Part shown: positions 38,757 to 49,738 of the stretch, piece by piece | Position numbering within the stretch: the first letter of the stretch is position 1 | Layout of the letters: each line of letters begins with the position of its first letter | Source: Ramazzottius varieornatus | Taxonomy: Eukaryota; Tardigrada; Eutardigrada; Parachela; Ramazzottiidae | Reading direction: 5' to 3' | Assembly (NCBI GenBank): GCA_001949185.1 | Contig: BDGG01000013.1 | Location: 1,174,036 to 1,238,035, forward strand | DNA length: 64,000 nt | Position numbers and translations under genes: made by a program | Notes under the pieces: model-generated | Databases searched by the model: none | The model's input: the letters and a program-made list of their open reading frames with translations, nothing else | Told to the model about the DNA's origin: nothing

Positions 38757-40259
38757 ATGGCGCCGATGATCTTTGGCTATTGGGACGTTCGAGGCGTAAG
38801 TACGAAGTCTATCATACGGTCGAACTGAACTAAGTCGGTGTCCGCTGTGTTTTATCAAGCTTCCTCAAGAGTTTCTGTGCTGCAGATTTTCCAGCCAATA
38901 CGGTACGTGTTGGAGCATGTCGGAGAACAATACGAATTCAAATCGTATTCTGTGGGGACAAACAGTGAGAAACTATCTTGATCGTTTTCCATGCAACCCA
39001 CTGCAATAGCGATCGAATCATTCTGGTGTTTTTCAGCATGGTTCGAACAAAAAGCCAGCCTTGGCATGGATTTCCCCAACGTAAGACTTCCGTCTTGACC
39101 TCTCGAACATCTCTGCTTTCAAAAGATATGCCTACAGTCTATGGAATTGCTATTAATGCACAGCTTCCTTATCTAATTGACGGAGACGTGCAGCTGACGC
39201 AGTCCAACGCTATCTTGCACTATCTGGGAAAGAAGTACGGGCTTGGTAAGTCCTCTCTTTCATGTCGGACATCTTGTACCTCTGTACACCAGCTGAAGTC
39301 AAGACCACAAAACTTGTTTGGCCAAAGCATAGACGGCAACAACGCCCTCTATTACTGACAGGTGCTTTATCGCACTGATTTTCCTTGTTAATCACAGTGG
39401 CGAAAAACGAGAAGGACCAACGAATCCAGGATATGTTTGACGGCATGCTGTGGGATATTACCTATGGAGCCGCAATGTTCTTCTATCCACATATGCGAGG
39501 AAGAATGTATCCGGATGGCTTGGTGCACTAACCCTCTCACGAGCATACTGTGTCACAGAACCCTTTTCTAAGCGATCTGTGCGGTAGCGTTGCGAATAGT
39601 AAACGTTGAGCTCAGATCAGATCGCTTAGAAAAGGGCTTTTGCGACGCAGTACACTTGTGAGGGAGATACTGTACGATATACGCACCAAACGGCGGACGT
39701 TCCTCTGAAGCTGCGTTAGATGGTCTTGGACGAGGTAGTATCTTTGCAGGAAGAAGGAAAGAGCACCTACCTGAACGCCAAAATAAAGCCAAAACTGGAG
39801 GAGCTCGATCGATGGATGGCCAACAAGCGGTACATCTTTGGCGACACGATGCACTACAATGACTTCGTCCTTTTCGAGGTATGTCTTCAACAGGAGGTTT
39901 GTCTTTTCGCGAAAACTTTGTTATTGAAATGTGGCTGCATAATTGGTATGTCTATCTAGCGACTGGATGCACACCATACCGCCTTCCCCGACCTACTGGC
40001 GCAGTACCCGAATCTCCAAAGATTCTACCATGACATGCTTGTGAGTACTTCCTTTTTGTTCTTGTAAGACAGAAACGTTCCGCCGGTACTGACTCGAATG
40101 CTTTTATCAATGTAGAATGAGAAGGGCGTTGAAACGGTTCTCGGCTCGGACAAATGGTCGAAGGCGTTCAACGGGCCTCAAGCTGACTGGGGTGGTCCAG
40201 AAGGCTTTCATCAACCGTGGGACCCGAAGACTCGATCGTACGTAACCGACGGCCAGTAG
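38757..40259 (+). CDS. Mu-class glutathione S-transferase C
   Basis: Eight exons: 38757-38795, 38887-38965, 39037-39080, 39164-39245, 39398-39522, 39750-39878, 39960-40040 and 40116-40259; 240 residues. It conjugates glutathione to electrophiles in the cytosol. The thioredoxin-like half has the catalytic tyrosine in FGYWDVRG (residue 8), QPIRYVLEH, and the glutathione-binding LPYLIDGD and TQSNAI. The helical half has RWMANKRYIFGDTMHYNDFV. The C-terminus runs about 25 residues past the usual end with GGPEGFHQPWDPKTRSYV; GST D has a similar extension. The exon 5 donor (TTG|GTGCAC) is weak. No lesion. Confidence 0.88.
39531..39666. repeat. Inverted-repeat element in intron 5 of GST C
   Basis: Left arm 39531-39579 and right arm 39618-39666 are imperfect inverted copies (about 49 bases each). 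The best part, CCCTTTTCTAAGCGATCTG, is exact. The spacer is about 38 bases. A small non-autonomous DNA element. Confidence 0.75.
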
Positions 40260-41671
40260 TATTCTCATACCAGCAACGTGGACTCTTTTGATAATACTCG
40301 TATTGTACCTTCTGACCGGGAAGTTTACTGATTCGATAGTTCAGTCGGGTTTCGAAAACGATTGGTGGATCGCGGTGCCTGTTTGCTTACTGTACCTGAA
40401 GCTTTGTCATGCTTGTCTGCCATTATGTGGCACTGCTCTCGGTTTATAACGTTACATCCGATTTGCAGAGGTGGTGTGTTTTATCAGCAGTTTCGTGTTA
40501 GAGAGTCTACTTGGATGAATAGACAGTATGACATTGCACTTTCCATTGCGCCTGTTTTGTGTTCTGTATTGAAATCACCAAATTTATTGCGGGAAATAGA
40601 ATCAAGAAACCGGTTTTGAGCACAGACTAATCCGATATGCTTGTTTGCATGTTATGATAATAATGTGGAGAGAGGGCGTGCCTGAAGCTATCAAACAAAA
40701 TAGACGAAGCTTATTGGGCTTTACTTTCAACACAAGCAGAAAACCGAATTGAAAACGTCTGGAGCGACCAGTTTGATCTAACGAAAACTCAAAAAGTTCT
40801 CGGCGTTTCGTATCTTGTTCGACCAATCATAGTCAGCCATTGCACCTGTGATCGGTTGAAGTTCCTAACGGAGTTGTAGGGTCAAGCACTGATCCGACCA
40901 TTTAGGAAGATGTATCTTATCAGCGAAAGGATCAATTCGGCAATCAATTCACGGGAACGACTAAGTAATATTTTCTGCTGTGAGAAAAGTCCGAAGGGAG
41001 GCAGCACTGGTCTATATAGCAAACTTCTTTAATCTTACAAGTCCCTTCGGATTTATTGATACAATACTAATACATATAATACATATACGATATTAATACA
41101 ATATAATAGTAGTACGCGCACGAAAAGAAATTACCGTCCAGTACAAATCATGAGGGAAGCGGAAAAGACGGCAAAATGAAAACTTAACCGTTGAAAAGTG
41201 TGGGGAAGTGTATTACTGTGATGATAATGATAGGTGTACCTACAGTCCTTGCTTCCGTTCCACCGTAGCGAAAAGGCTTGGCCCATAACTTTACTGTCCC
41301 AAACTGAATTCTCTTCCTGCGTGTATCTTTTTTCCTGCATAGATCGTGTCTGCGCCTTTTTGAATGATATCAACAGTGCCTTTGTACCGTGAACTGTTTG
41401 GTTGAAGTTCATAGTGGCACGAGTCGGCATACTGAAAATTGAACTGAATACTGGAAGGCGTTTATGAGTCGAGGAGTCTATGCAATAATGCGAAGTTGCC
41501 TACGGCTCCAGTATCAGTACGTTATACTACAGTGTAATTTGACCGCGGTACGTTATACTACAGTGTAATTTGAAAGTTGAAACTGCTGGAAAGCGTTAGT
41601 CTGCAAGAGCTGATTATTTCCTGAATCCTGACTAACGTAGTGTCTTACCGCTATTGCGGTGGAGATTCGGA
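40260..41671. other. Intergenic between GST C and GST D
   Basis: No coding exon recognised. It includes an AT-rich tract (41050-41110) and, at about 41518-41572, two direct copies of GTACGTTATACTACAGTGTA followed by ATTTGA, spaced 31 bases apart just upstream of GST D. Confidence 0.55.
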
Positions 41672-43012
41672 ATGGCACCAATGACACTGGGATACTGGGA
41701 CTGCAGAGGCGTAAGTACTCATCCGGCTTATTTTTCCAAATGGCATGGGTTACGCCGAGCAAGATATCATCTTCCCGTCGCTCACTTTATCTTCAGCTGG
41801 TCCAGCCTATTCGTTACCTGCTCGAGCATGTGGGTCAGGAATACGACTACAAGTGCTACACATTCGGGAACGATATTGACACCATGTTTTCCTGTGAGCG
41901 AAGCCCGCTGGGTCACTAGCTATCGTCAACCATCAGCCTTTGAGCTTACACAAATCAATCTCTAAGTTTTTACCGTTTCCAGCTTGGTACTCGCAAAAGC
42001 CTACCATCGAATTAGACTTTCCCAACGTAAGCCTGGACCTCCATCTCCCGTTCGCTTGCGCTAAGTCTGTGTGTACTCAGGGAAATCCGAATACACACCC
42101 TGTATTTGCGCACTTTTCAGCTTCCCTACTTGATCGATGGCGATATCAGGCTTACCGAGACCGTAGCTATCCTACATCATCTCGGAAGAAAGTTTGAACT
42201 TGGTACTGTTGCCATTTTGGGGAGTTTTATGGTCTAGAATAATCCATGATTTCTATGACAGTGGCACAAAGCGACCTGGATCAGCGAACCCAAGATATGT
42301 TCGATGGGATACTCAACGATCTGGCTTCAGCAGGAACCACGTTTTACTATCCAGACAGACGTTCAAGACAGTATCCAGATGATCTTGTACGTGTATTTGT
42401 GTAGCATTGAAATTCTGGTCGGCACAGCGGTAACAGCCGCCGATATTTCCCAGGAAGCGGCGAAGAATAAGTTCAACGAACAATATCTTGGTCCGAAACT
42501 AGAATATATGAACCGATGGATGGAGAACAAGAAATTCATCTTCGGCGAAACTATGCATTATAATGATTTTGTAATGTTCGAGGTACGCGTTAAGCTGTAT
42601 CCAGGAAAGTACATGCTGAATATTCGAGGTGAAGGTGAACGGTTTTGTTCATAGCGACTGGACGAGCACAACGCGGCGTTTTCCGGTTTGATTGCGCAGT
42701 ATTCCAACCTGAGCAGGCATCATGAGCTCATGCTGGTGAGACACCTCTGACACTTCAACTTTCTCCTGTGGCAAACCTGACATCTGCCAACACTTTACAT
42801 GGCTGAACACAATTTGGATGGGGAAAAACATGTTTTCGTGTTCGACACAGAGCCAGAAAGGTGTGAAGGACTTGCTGAACTCCGGACGCAGTTCAAAAGC
42901 CTACAGAGCTCCAAAGGCAGAATGCGGCCTTGCAGGTTACCACCAGATTTTCTGGAACGAGGAAACTCGGGCATACGTAAAGTTTCCAAAAAAAGAACTT
43001 TCGCGGACCTAA
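41672..43012 (+). CDS. Mu-class glutathione S-transferase D
   Basis: Eight exons with the same phases as GST C: 41672-41710, 41797-41893, 41983-42026, 42121-42202, 42262-42386, 42454-42582, 42655-42735 and 42851-43012; 252 residues. Catalytic tyrosine in LGYWDCRG, then QPIRYLLEHVGQEYDY, SWYSQKPTIELDFPN, LPYLIDGDIRLTET, the helical RWMENKKFIFGETMHYNDFV, and a C-terminal extension GYHQIFWNEETRAYVKF. The TQS motif that contacts glutathione in most mu enzymes reads TET here, so binding may differ. The last exon acceptor (TTCGACACAG) is modest. Close paralogue of GST C. Confidence 0.86.
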
Positions 43013-43423
43013 GAACTCGACTACAGGACAGGAGCGCTGTTTAGAGCAGGCTAATTTTTTTCCGAGTTTGCCAACAAGGATGCTAGCACCTTGATAAAGT
43101 CGTTCGGCTTGGGACCGGCGATAAACTACTGCAATAAGCAGCATTAAGTCTGCCAACTGATGAAATTTTTGTTAATCAGGAGCATATTTCAACTTCGCAT
43201 TTAGAGGGACATCCATACGCTGTAACAGAACTCTGTACTTCGAGGGAATAAAAATTGTGGAGTCATCAAGAGCTGTACGAGCCATAAAATTATAGAGCCA
43301 TCAAAAGCTCGTACCACCGTGTGGGTCGCAATATGAAACTCGATCTTCACGTACACGTGTACTACAATCTTTGCACTCGTAGATCAAACTTACTGATTCA
43401 CCTCCCACGCTTTACGCCCGGTC

Positions 43424-43710
43424 AGCGCCAAACAGCAATACGTCACTGGTAGTAAACTGAATTTTCTGGAGTTTAGCCTGATGGAACAGCCGGAGGGTCA
43501 CGCTGCGGCCACAACGCTAAACCAGTTTCCCAATCGGCAAAAGTATCTCGAACGTATGAGGGTATTAATAAGTAAAGAGAAAATTCGGTGAAAAGATTGT
43601 CACCTTGGGCGGTATGATCGTCCACCGAGTGAAGAAATATCTGACTTCGGATCGAAACCTCGAAGGACGGAACTAACTACAGGCAAAGTGGGCGGCAAAG
43701 AGGAATTACT
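43424..43710 (+). pseudogene. GST relic E (last two exons only)
   Basis: Fragments of the final two exons of a GST F-like gene: QQYVTGSKLNFLEFSLMEQP and LNQFPNRQKYLERMR, then after a short intron VKKYLTSDRN ending in an early TAA. Upstream exons are gone. The following 300 bases resemble the 3' flank of GST F (compare TATTGTAATGCACTGACC at about 43853 with 46145), so this is a partial duplicate of that locus. Confidence 0.75.
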
Positions 43711-44626
43711 ATTAGCTCGAAACACACTGGTCACATGTTTTTTTTATTGATATTGTGATGTTTTTCAGGGCAGAAATTGCGTTTGACGCGTTTCCTTTCC
43801 GTTTTTCGTCTGGTTTGCATAACCGCGCATTCCATGATTTCTAGCTAGGCCATTATTGTAATGCACTGACCTCCTCGCATCAGTCCACTGGTGAAAATCG
43901 ACCAAAACTTATGCGGCTGCACTGGTCTAACTACGGGTAAGGATGCATTTTAGAAATTTAGGGACATGCTAGTTAAGTTTCTTTTCGAGTTTCCCAACGA
44001 GGAAGTTGAAAATTCTACTCTGTAAACGGCATGACACTACCGTCAGTCTGCAAACAACAGCTACTGCAGAAGATAATCTTCTTCGGATACACGCTAAATC
44101 CCTATTCATAGTTTGTTTCGATTTCTAGGTATGGCTCGCCAAATTTGGATACGGCGAGTCCGTCAACGCGTTCAATTGAGACACCGAGTCATAAATGTCG
44201 TAATGTTATACCTCTATCACAGTCACATAAAGCTGTCAGCTTGTGTCAAGGCACCAGTTTAGACATACTGATACAACATGGCCACGCCTTCCAGGTGCAC
44301 CAATAGTCCAGTATCTACCACTGTACAAGCAGTAAGCACCACCCCTCTGTTATCGTACTAAATGGAAACTTCCGGCGATTAATCTTTCTTTACTTTACTT
44401 CCGGCGCCTTCCAGAGTTGCTGATAAGGTGCTTCTTCAAGAGAAACGTGCTGTGTCACCTTGATTAGAGACCGGTTGCCCTTTGATACATTGACGACGAG
44501 TATACCCTCGGGCTGTTTAGGTAAGTGTTATCCAGTGCATCGGAAAGCTACCCGTGGTTTCGTGATCAACGGTTTTGCTTTCAGATTGCTTCCCTGCACT
44601 GCTACAGGACCCGGAACTTTCAAGTC
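43711..44626. other. Intergenic, duplicated GST-flanking DNA
   Basis: No gene. CTTTTCGAGTTTCCCAACGA at about 43980 resembles TTTTTCCGAGTTTGCCAACA at about 43056 in the same orientation, showing that flanking segments were duplicated together with the GSTs. The 5' leader of GST F lies near 44520-44626. Confidence 0.45.
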
Positions 44627-46024
44627 ATGGCCTCAAACTCGCAGAACAGTGTTGTGCTGGGATATTGGAACATCCGTGGGGTACGTCTTTCAACAAATGA
44701 GCGGGCGCGAGTGAGCCTGTGCGCCTTTTGATCGGGGATCACCCAAAATGATTCGCATATTTTTTTGGTATTCACAGCTGGTGAATTCCATTCGCCTTTT
44801 GCTGGAGCACGTCGGGCAGAAGTACGAATATCAGGCAGTGGATGGAGAAAGTAAGTCTGAAGCTACCGTCAAATTAAAGTGACCGTTTGCTTGATGTTAT
44901 TGAGACGTATTTCTTTCCGACAGAATGGTTCGGAGGACAGAAGCACAGTATGGGACTTCCATTTCCCAACGTGAGTATGGACTATCCTTTCACCCAAATT
45001 TGAAATTTCCGGTTCGCCCAAAATCGACGATAAATTCACGTTCGCTGAATGAACTTCATTGGTCCTTATTTTTGTCATTTTAGTTACCCTACCTGATCGA
45101 CGGAAATACCAAGCTGACACAGTCTCGTGCCATCCTCAAGTACTTGGCTCGCAAGCATGGCTTGGGTACGCCGTAATATTTTTTCTGTTGTTAAGTCCCC
45201 TATTATTCGAACCGGAAATTCGAGTTTTCTCAGTGCTGTAATCTTTTATTTGATAGTGGCGACTAGCGAGGAAGAGATGCAAAAGCAAGATATGGTCGAC
45301 GGTGTTTTGCTCGACATCCAGAACAACTGGGGCCGTCTGGTGTACGCGTCGGAAGATTTCGTAAGTGCAGTATCTTACCAAAATTTCCAAAATTCAGTTG
45401 GGAAATCGGCAAATGCACTTGACAAGCTTGTTTTCCCAAGTGGCGCACTTTGTCAGTATTCTGGCTATCTAGCGTGCGTCGCTTACTGGAAAACCCAACA
45501 AGAATTGTTTTCCCAAGTGGCGCGCGTTTTCTGTTGTTATTGTTATTTGATGAAAGCGTGCCCTACTTCGAAATCGACCTCGTCGCGTTTGTTGTTTAAA
45601 CCCATTATTTTTTTCTTTTCCTGAATAATAAGCTTCTTTGATATCCCAGGAGCAAGAGAAGCAGAAATTCATGAAGGAGAAGGTGGACAACTTTCGAGGA
45701 CTCGACAAGTGGCTGTCCAACCAGCAATACGTCACTGGTAACAAGCTCAATTTCCTGGACTTCGCTCTGCTGGAACAGCTGGAAGGCCATGCTGCCGCCA
45801 TGCCCGAATTGCTGAACCAGTTTCCCAATCTGCAAAAGTACCGCGAACGTATGATGGTAAGTGGATAAACAGATCCTATGAAAAGATTCTCACTTTGGGC
45901 ACTTTACCGAACCTTTTTCCGTCCGTTGCAGAACCTGAAGGGCGTGAAGGAATATTTGACTTCGGATCGCAACCCCGAAGACTGGAACGGACCACAGGCT
46001 AAATGGGGAGCAATGAAGATGTAA
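44627..46024 (+). CDS. Mu-class glutathione S-transferase F
   Basis: Seven exons: 44627-44680, 44778-44850, 44924-44970, 45084-45165, 45257-45360, 45650-45856 and 45932-46024; 219 residues, the standard mu length. Catalytic tyrosine in LGYWNIRG, then [48 protein letters not shown] (glutathione site intact), [15 protein letters not shown], and the helical [20 protein letters not shown]. It is the intact relative of pseudogenes A and B and of relic E. Unlike C and D it has no intron in the sequence [12 protein letters not shown] and no C-terminal extension. Intron 5 (45361-45649) contains MITE copies. Confidence 0.92.
45415..45600. repeat. Two adjacent copies of the palindromic MITE in GST F intron 5
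   Basis: TTGTTTTCCCAAGTGGCGC occurs at 45429 and again at 45507, each followed by an inverted partner (GCGTGCGTCGCTTACTGGAAAA; GCGTGCCCTACTTCGAAA). Together they fill most of the intron. Confidence 0.75.
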
Positions 46025-46451
46025 TTTGCGATAGAGGATGGATTTTGCTTCGTGTGGCAAAAGTAGCATGTAGCAATTCTCGTTCCGAGTTTCTGTCCGG
46101 TTTGTCTTTGTGTGACACTCCACGCACTGCACCGAGGCTTTTATTGTATTGCACCGCTATCTTCGCATGGGTTTACTAGCAGAAGCAAAAAGGTTTCAGT
46201 CTGTTTTCTCGTAACGTAAGAACGATAACTGGTCCGCGGCTGTGTTACGCAGAAAGTTCGTCTAGAGAAAGACGATTGTGGTCATTTGGGTTAGTTTGGT
46301 TTACCATTGAGAAAGCCGCTCGCGCAACCAGGATGTGGTAACCCCAAACGAGCTAAATGTGCCTGTCACTGGCAAAGGTGGAAGGTTTCGATATCAGGTT
46401 GTAGGAAGGGATTTCTTCTTGTGTGGCTCAGGGTCGTCCTTACTAATTATC
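46025..46451. other. Intergenic, GST F 3' region
   Basis: Contains the GST F 3' end and the presumed promoter of the next small gene; no exon seen. Confidence 0.45.
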
Positions 46452-47341
46452 ATGGATCAGGAATATCAGCGAATTCTGGAGGCGGCGGTGGTGGTATTGT
46501 TGTTGGCGTTTACACACCCGGTATCCAGTTTTCCGATTCAGTATAGCATTGTTTCACCCGGAGCAATTCCAGCTGTAAGCAACGCCGTCCAGGCTGTCTC
46601 CGGCTCCACAGGCGCCATAGTTAGCTCATATGGCTACGACATGATGGACCAGTCCATGTAAGTTCTCCAGGTAAGTTGAACCAATCTCTATAGAACCCTG
46701 CACCTGCCTGCTCATAACCAGGGGAATGGCATAATTTTATTGTGCCGTATTAGTTTTCTGAAACTTGCTTATCTTTAGCTTTCCTTGGAATCCAAACTTC
46801 GTGATAGTTGCCTTCCGCCGTCAATATGGCTTCCGCTCTGGCTGGTTCTACGGTGAGTTCGAGGAAAATCCGAAGAAGCAGTACTAAGTTATACCTCTGG
46901 CCAACTTACTCAACAAGTTCTCATCTAGGCTACGGCATATTTTATGAAGTTCCACCGTTCTTCGGATTCGGCGAAGTCCGGCTGGGTTTTGGAATCAACC
47001 CGTGGTACGTGCTGCCTCATAGTCTTCGCAGCCTTCCTCCTTAAGAGTTCTTTTGAAGAACCTCATGAAAGTATGATAATGCAGAATTTCAGGGCGGATT
47101 ACCTGGCAGCTTGGACGTTGAACGAAATCAGACTAAGGTCCCTCTACCACCCAGGACTCACTCCCGCACTGGTCGGATGATCTTCCCATACCTCCCTGTT
47201 ACTCTTTGTTTTGCGGCTTGTCAGAACTCCCCGAGTGAATACCTACGATTAAGCGTTTTCTCGTCGTTTTTCGGTTGTTACTGTTGGTTATGGAGCCGCG
47301 GTGCTAGTCTTGATCATACAAAATTGGTAAAATCTCGCTAA
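46452..47341 (+). CDS. Small secreted aromatic/glycine-rich protein (unrecognised)
   Basis: Exons 46452-46657, 46779-46852, 46929-47008 and 47093-47341 join with consistent phases (2, 1, 0). The N-terminus has a hydrophobic core AAVVVLLLAFTHPVSSF typical of a signal peptide. The middle is rich in aromatic residues and glycine (PPFFGFGEVRLGFGINPWY). If the third donor is not used, the frame ends at 47044 instead. The last exon is the least certain. No family is recognised; the composition suggests an extracellular structural peptide. An upstream in-frame ATG at 46335 exists, but the signal-peptide start at 46452 is preferred. Confidence 0.5.
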
Positions 47342-47489
47342 ATTAAACACAACAGGCGATAAAAATTAAACGAAACTTCCAAGTTCCTCTTCCCCAAATA
47401 AAACATTTCAAAATAAAGATAAAACTTCGAATGTACAAAAGAGTAAAACGTCAACAGCAAAGCTCCAAAGGTAAAATCGACATAAAATT

Positions 47490-49329
47490 TCAAGGTAAAC
47501 GATACTTCCGTATCCGTCCATCCAGGCAGGCCGTTACCAGCGTTCCATTATAGACACACAGCCTAGAAATCTGCTCATCACCCCCACAAAACTCCCAACT
47601 GACATCGTTCCTCTCATTCTGTACCGGGTTCCTGTAAAAACAGCTGCCATCTGCCGCTCCACAGATCACGCCACCCTTGTAGCCCGCCATGCAGTTGATA
47701 CTTCCTCTGGTTTCCCTCCAATGCGACAGAGGCCTATCCGGCCTTCGCCAGTCAAAGTAGAGGACCTGACCCGTGTCTGTCCCACAAGCGAAGTAGGGAT
47801 GGTCGAGGAATGTACAGCTTTCCACAATGGACCGACCTGTGAAAAACAGCCGACAAAGGATTTTTCAGTGAACAAGATGGTTTTCCGGAGTGGTGCATGT
47901 TGTCAGTGTTATTGGCTAAAAGCGCGAGCCACGTTTGCGCCACAACGCGGCGCAAACTTTCAGCCCTAAAAATTGAGGGCGTGCGCCACTCGAGAAGTCA
48001 ACCTTGGTTCAGTTTATTTGCTCAAGTGCGAAGTCTTGAAAGAAGTGGCTATTTACCTTCCATGGTGAATTTGAAGAGTTCCATGGTGGGCGTTCGTTGG
48101 AGAAGCGAGACAATCTTCAGATGCTGGTCGTCACCACCGTAGAGCAGGACTCGGCCATCAAGAGCTGGGTCGGGAGGAGAAGCCTTTGCGGTGGCTTCGT
48201 AAGCTTCGCGTATGGAAGTATCGGCGGTCTGGACGGAAAGACACTTGACGGTGGCACCGAAGTTCAGCACGACCGTCATGATGGGATCGGCACGATTTAT
48301 GTCCCACAGCCGAACCGTGCCTAAAAAAGATCCATCCTTGACAGAAAACACAAAAAGTATTCGTTGGAAGGAGAAAGATTTACCGTCTTGCGCGGAGGAA
48401 AACAGATGTTTTCCTTTTTCCAAGAAGAGGAGTTCGTGCACCTTCGCCGAGTGTCCACGGAGTGTCCTGAAGGTTCGCCTTCTATCTACACTGTACAACT
48501 TGATGCTGTTGGCATCGCAGCTAAAAGCGACTGTTGGTTGAGGAGAAGGTACCCACTTCACCGTATTCCTGCAATATGCGAAGCAATACCGTATGAAAAC
48601 TCTGAACACTTCCCTCTTCTTCCATATATGCCCATGACGTCAGTAATCTCCAGTTACGCAACGTTAAAGAGTACACAAACCATGAGTCACACACGAACTA
48701 GCCGAATTAGGTATTCAACAAGTGGATTCCATCGTTTTGTTCTGAGAGGATTTCTTCTGACTTACTCACATTTCACCCATCTTTATAGTGTCTTGTATCT
48801 CTTCCGTCTCTATATTCCATATCTTGAGCATCTCTCCACCGCACACCGCGGCGCCGTACTGTCCGGAGGAATGGACATCCACGTTGACGATATTCTTCGT
48901 GAAGACTTTATCAAACGTCTTGCTGGGCAGATGAAACGTTGCTCTGGATGCCACCGTCGGTAGCTGGTCATATGAGATCTCCAGCGTTCTTGGCGTGACA
49001 CCATGCACACGGAAGCCAGTTTTGCATGCAAAAGACGACGTCTTGTCGTTGACGGTGGTGGTGAAGGGTGACGCAGCTGACTCGGACGGCGTCATGGTCT
49101 GCGTGTCGAAGCAATCCCCGACGATCGTCGTACCTTCGGCCTTGATACCTATCCAGACTTGACCCTTGTTGAAGAGCAGGTTGTCCCATTGTGGATGTGT
49201 GAAAAGCCGGGAGAGTGCTTTGACGCGAGGGATCTCTCGTGGCTCGATGCTATCGTTGGTTGAGGCTGCAGCGCGCTTGTCCACCTTTTGACGCTTGTCC
49301 GACGAATTGGCCATGGTCTTGCGCTTCAT
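47490..49329 (-). CDS. PAAF1: Proteasomal ATPase-associated factor 1 (WD40 protein)
   Basis: Four exons on minus: 49329-48770, 48568-48384, 48320-48057 and 47836-47490 (stop); 451 residues. PAAF1 (yeast Rpn14 counterpart) is an assembly chaperone of the 19S proteasome base. The first 150 residues are charged, with the family's pre-propeller segment. WD repeats follow: ISSGQ-type turn ending LKIWNIE, LRGHSAKVHELLFL, TVRLWDINRADPIM, DDQHLKIVSL, GTDTGQVLYFDWR, and the end CLDGRIRKYRLP, matching the human end DGLVRRYQL. GAADGSCFY corresponds to the family's GDGSCF. MANSSD at 49314 is an alternative start. Intron 3 holds a MITE copy. The gene is convergent with the small secreted gene. Confidence 0.88.
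47870..48000. repeat. Palindromic MITE copy in PAAF1 intron 3
   Basis: GGTTTTCCGGAGTGGTGCATG and the inverted GCGTGCGCCACTCGAGAAG flank a TTATTGGCTAAAAG centre. More diverged than the other copies, with an internal insertion. Confidence 0.6.
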
Positions 49330-49738
49330 CTCTCACTCCTGATGATACCGGTAAAACATGGATGATGGCACACGGACTTGCAGCTTCGGAGTTGATAAAG
49401 GAATCCGTTTGTTTACATCGACCGCAAACGTCGCACTGTGTCAATGTGACGAGTGTGATGTCATGCATTGTTATACTGATACTGTAGGCTGGTGAATCAA
49501 TGATAGTATGTCAAGCTGTGACGTCAGGTTGGTTCTGCCAGGTTGATTGAGCTTGATTGAAATCCCTGAAACGGAATTGATTTCGGAATTCGAACTTTTT
49601 ACTTTTACGTGCATTTCGTCGGTCCAGTGACTCCACTCTCTGCTTGTAGCGCTAACGTGCCCTGGAGCCTGATCGAGGATTAATGTTATAGTTTCTGGTG
49701 GGATGTGACCGGGATTGCGTCCGGCTGTTTCTGGGGAA
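49330..49738. promoter_or_regulatory. Bidirectional promoter region between PAAF1 and the carrier gene
   Basis: The two genes are head to head only 409 bases apart, so this segment must hold both start regions. No motif is strong enough to name a site. Confidence 0.45.

Noticed and set aside
33290-46024. Horizontal transfer of the GST cluster
   Set aside because: The genes have the same intron style as their neighbours and animal mu-class features; local duplication explains them.
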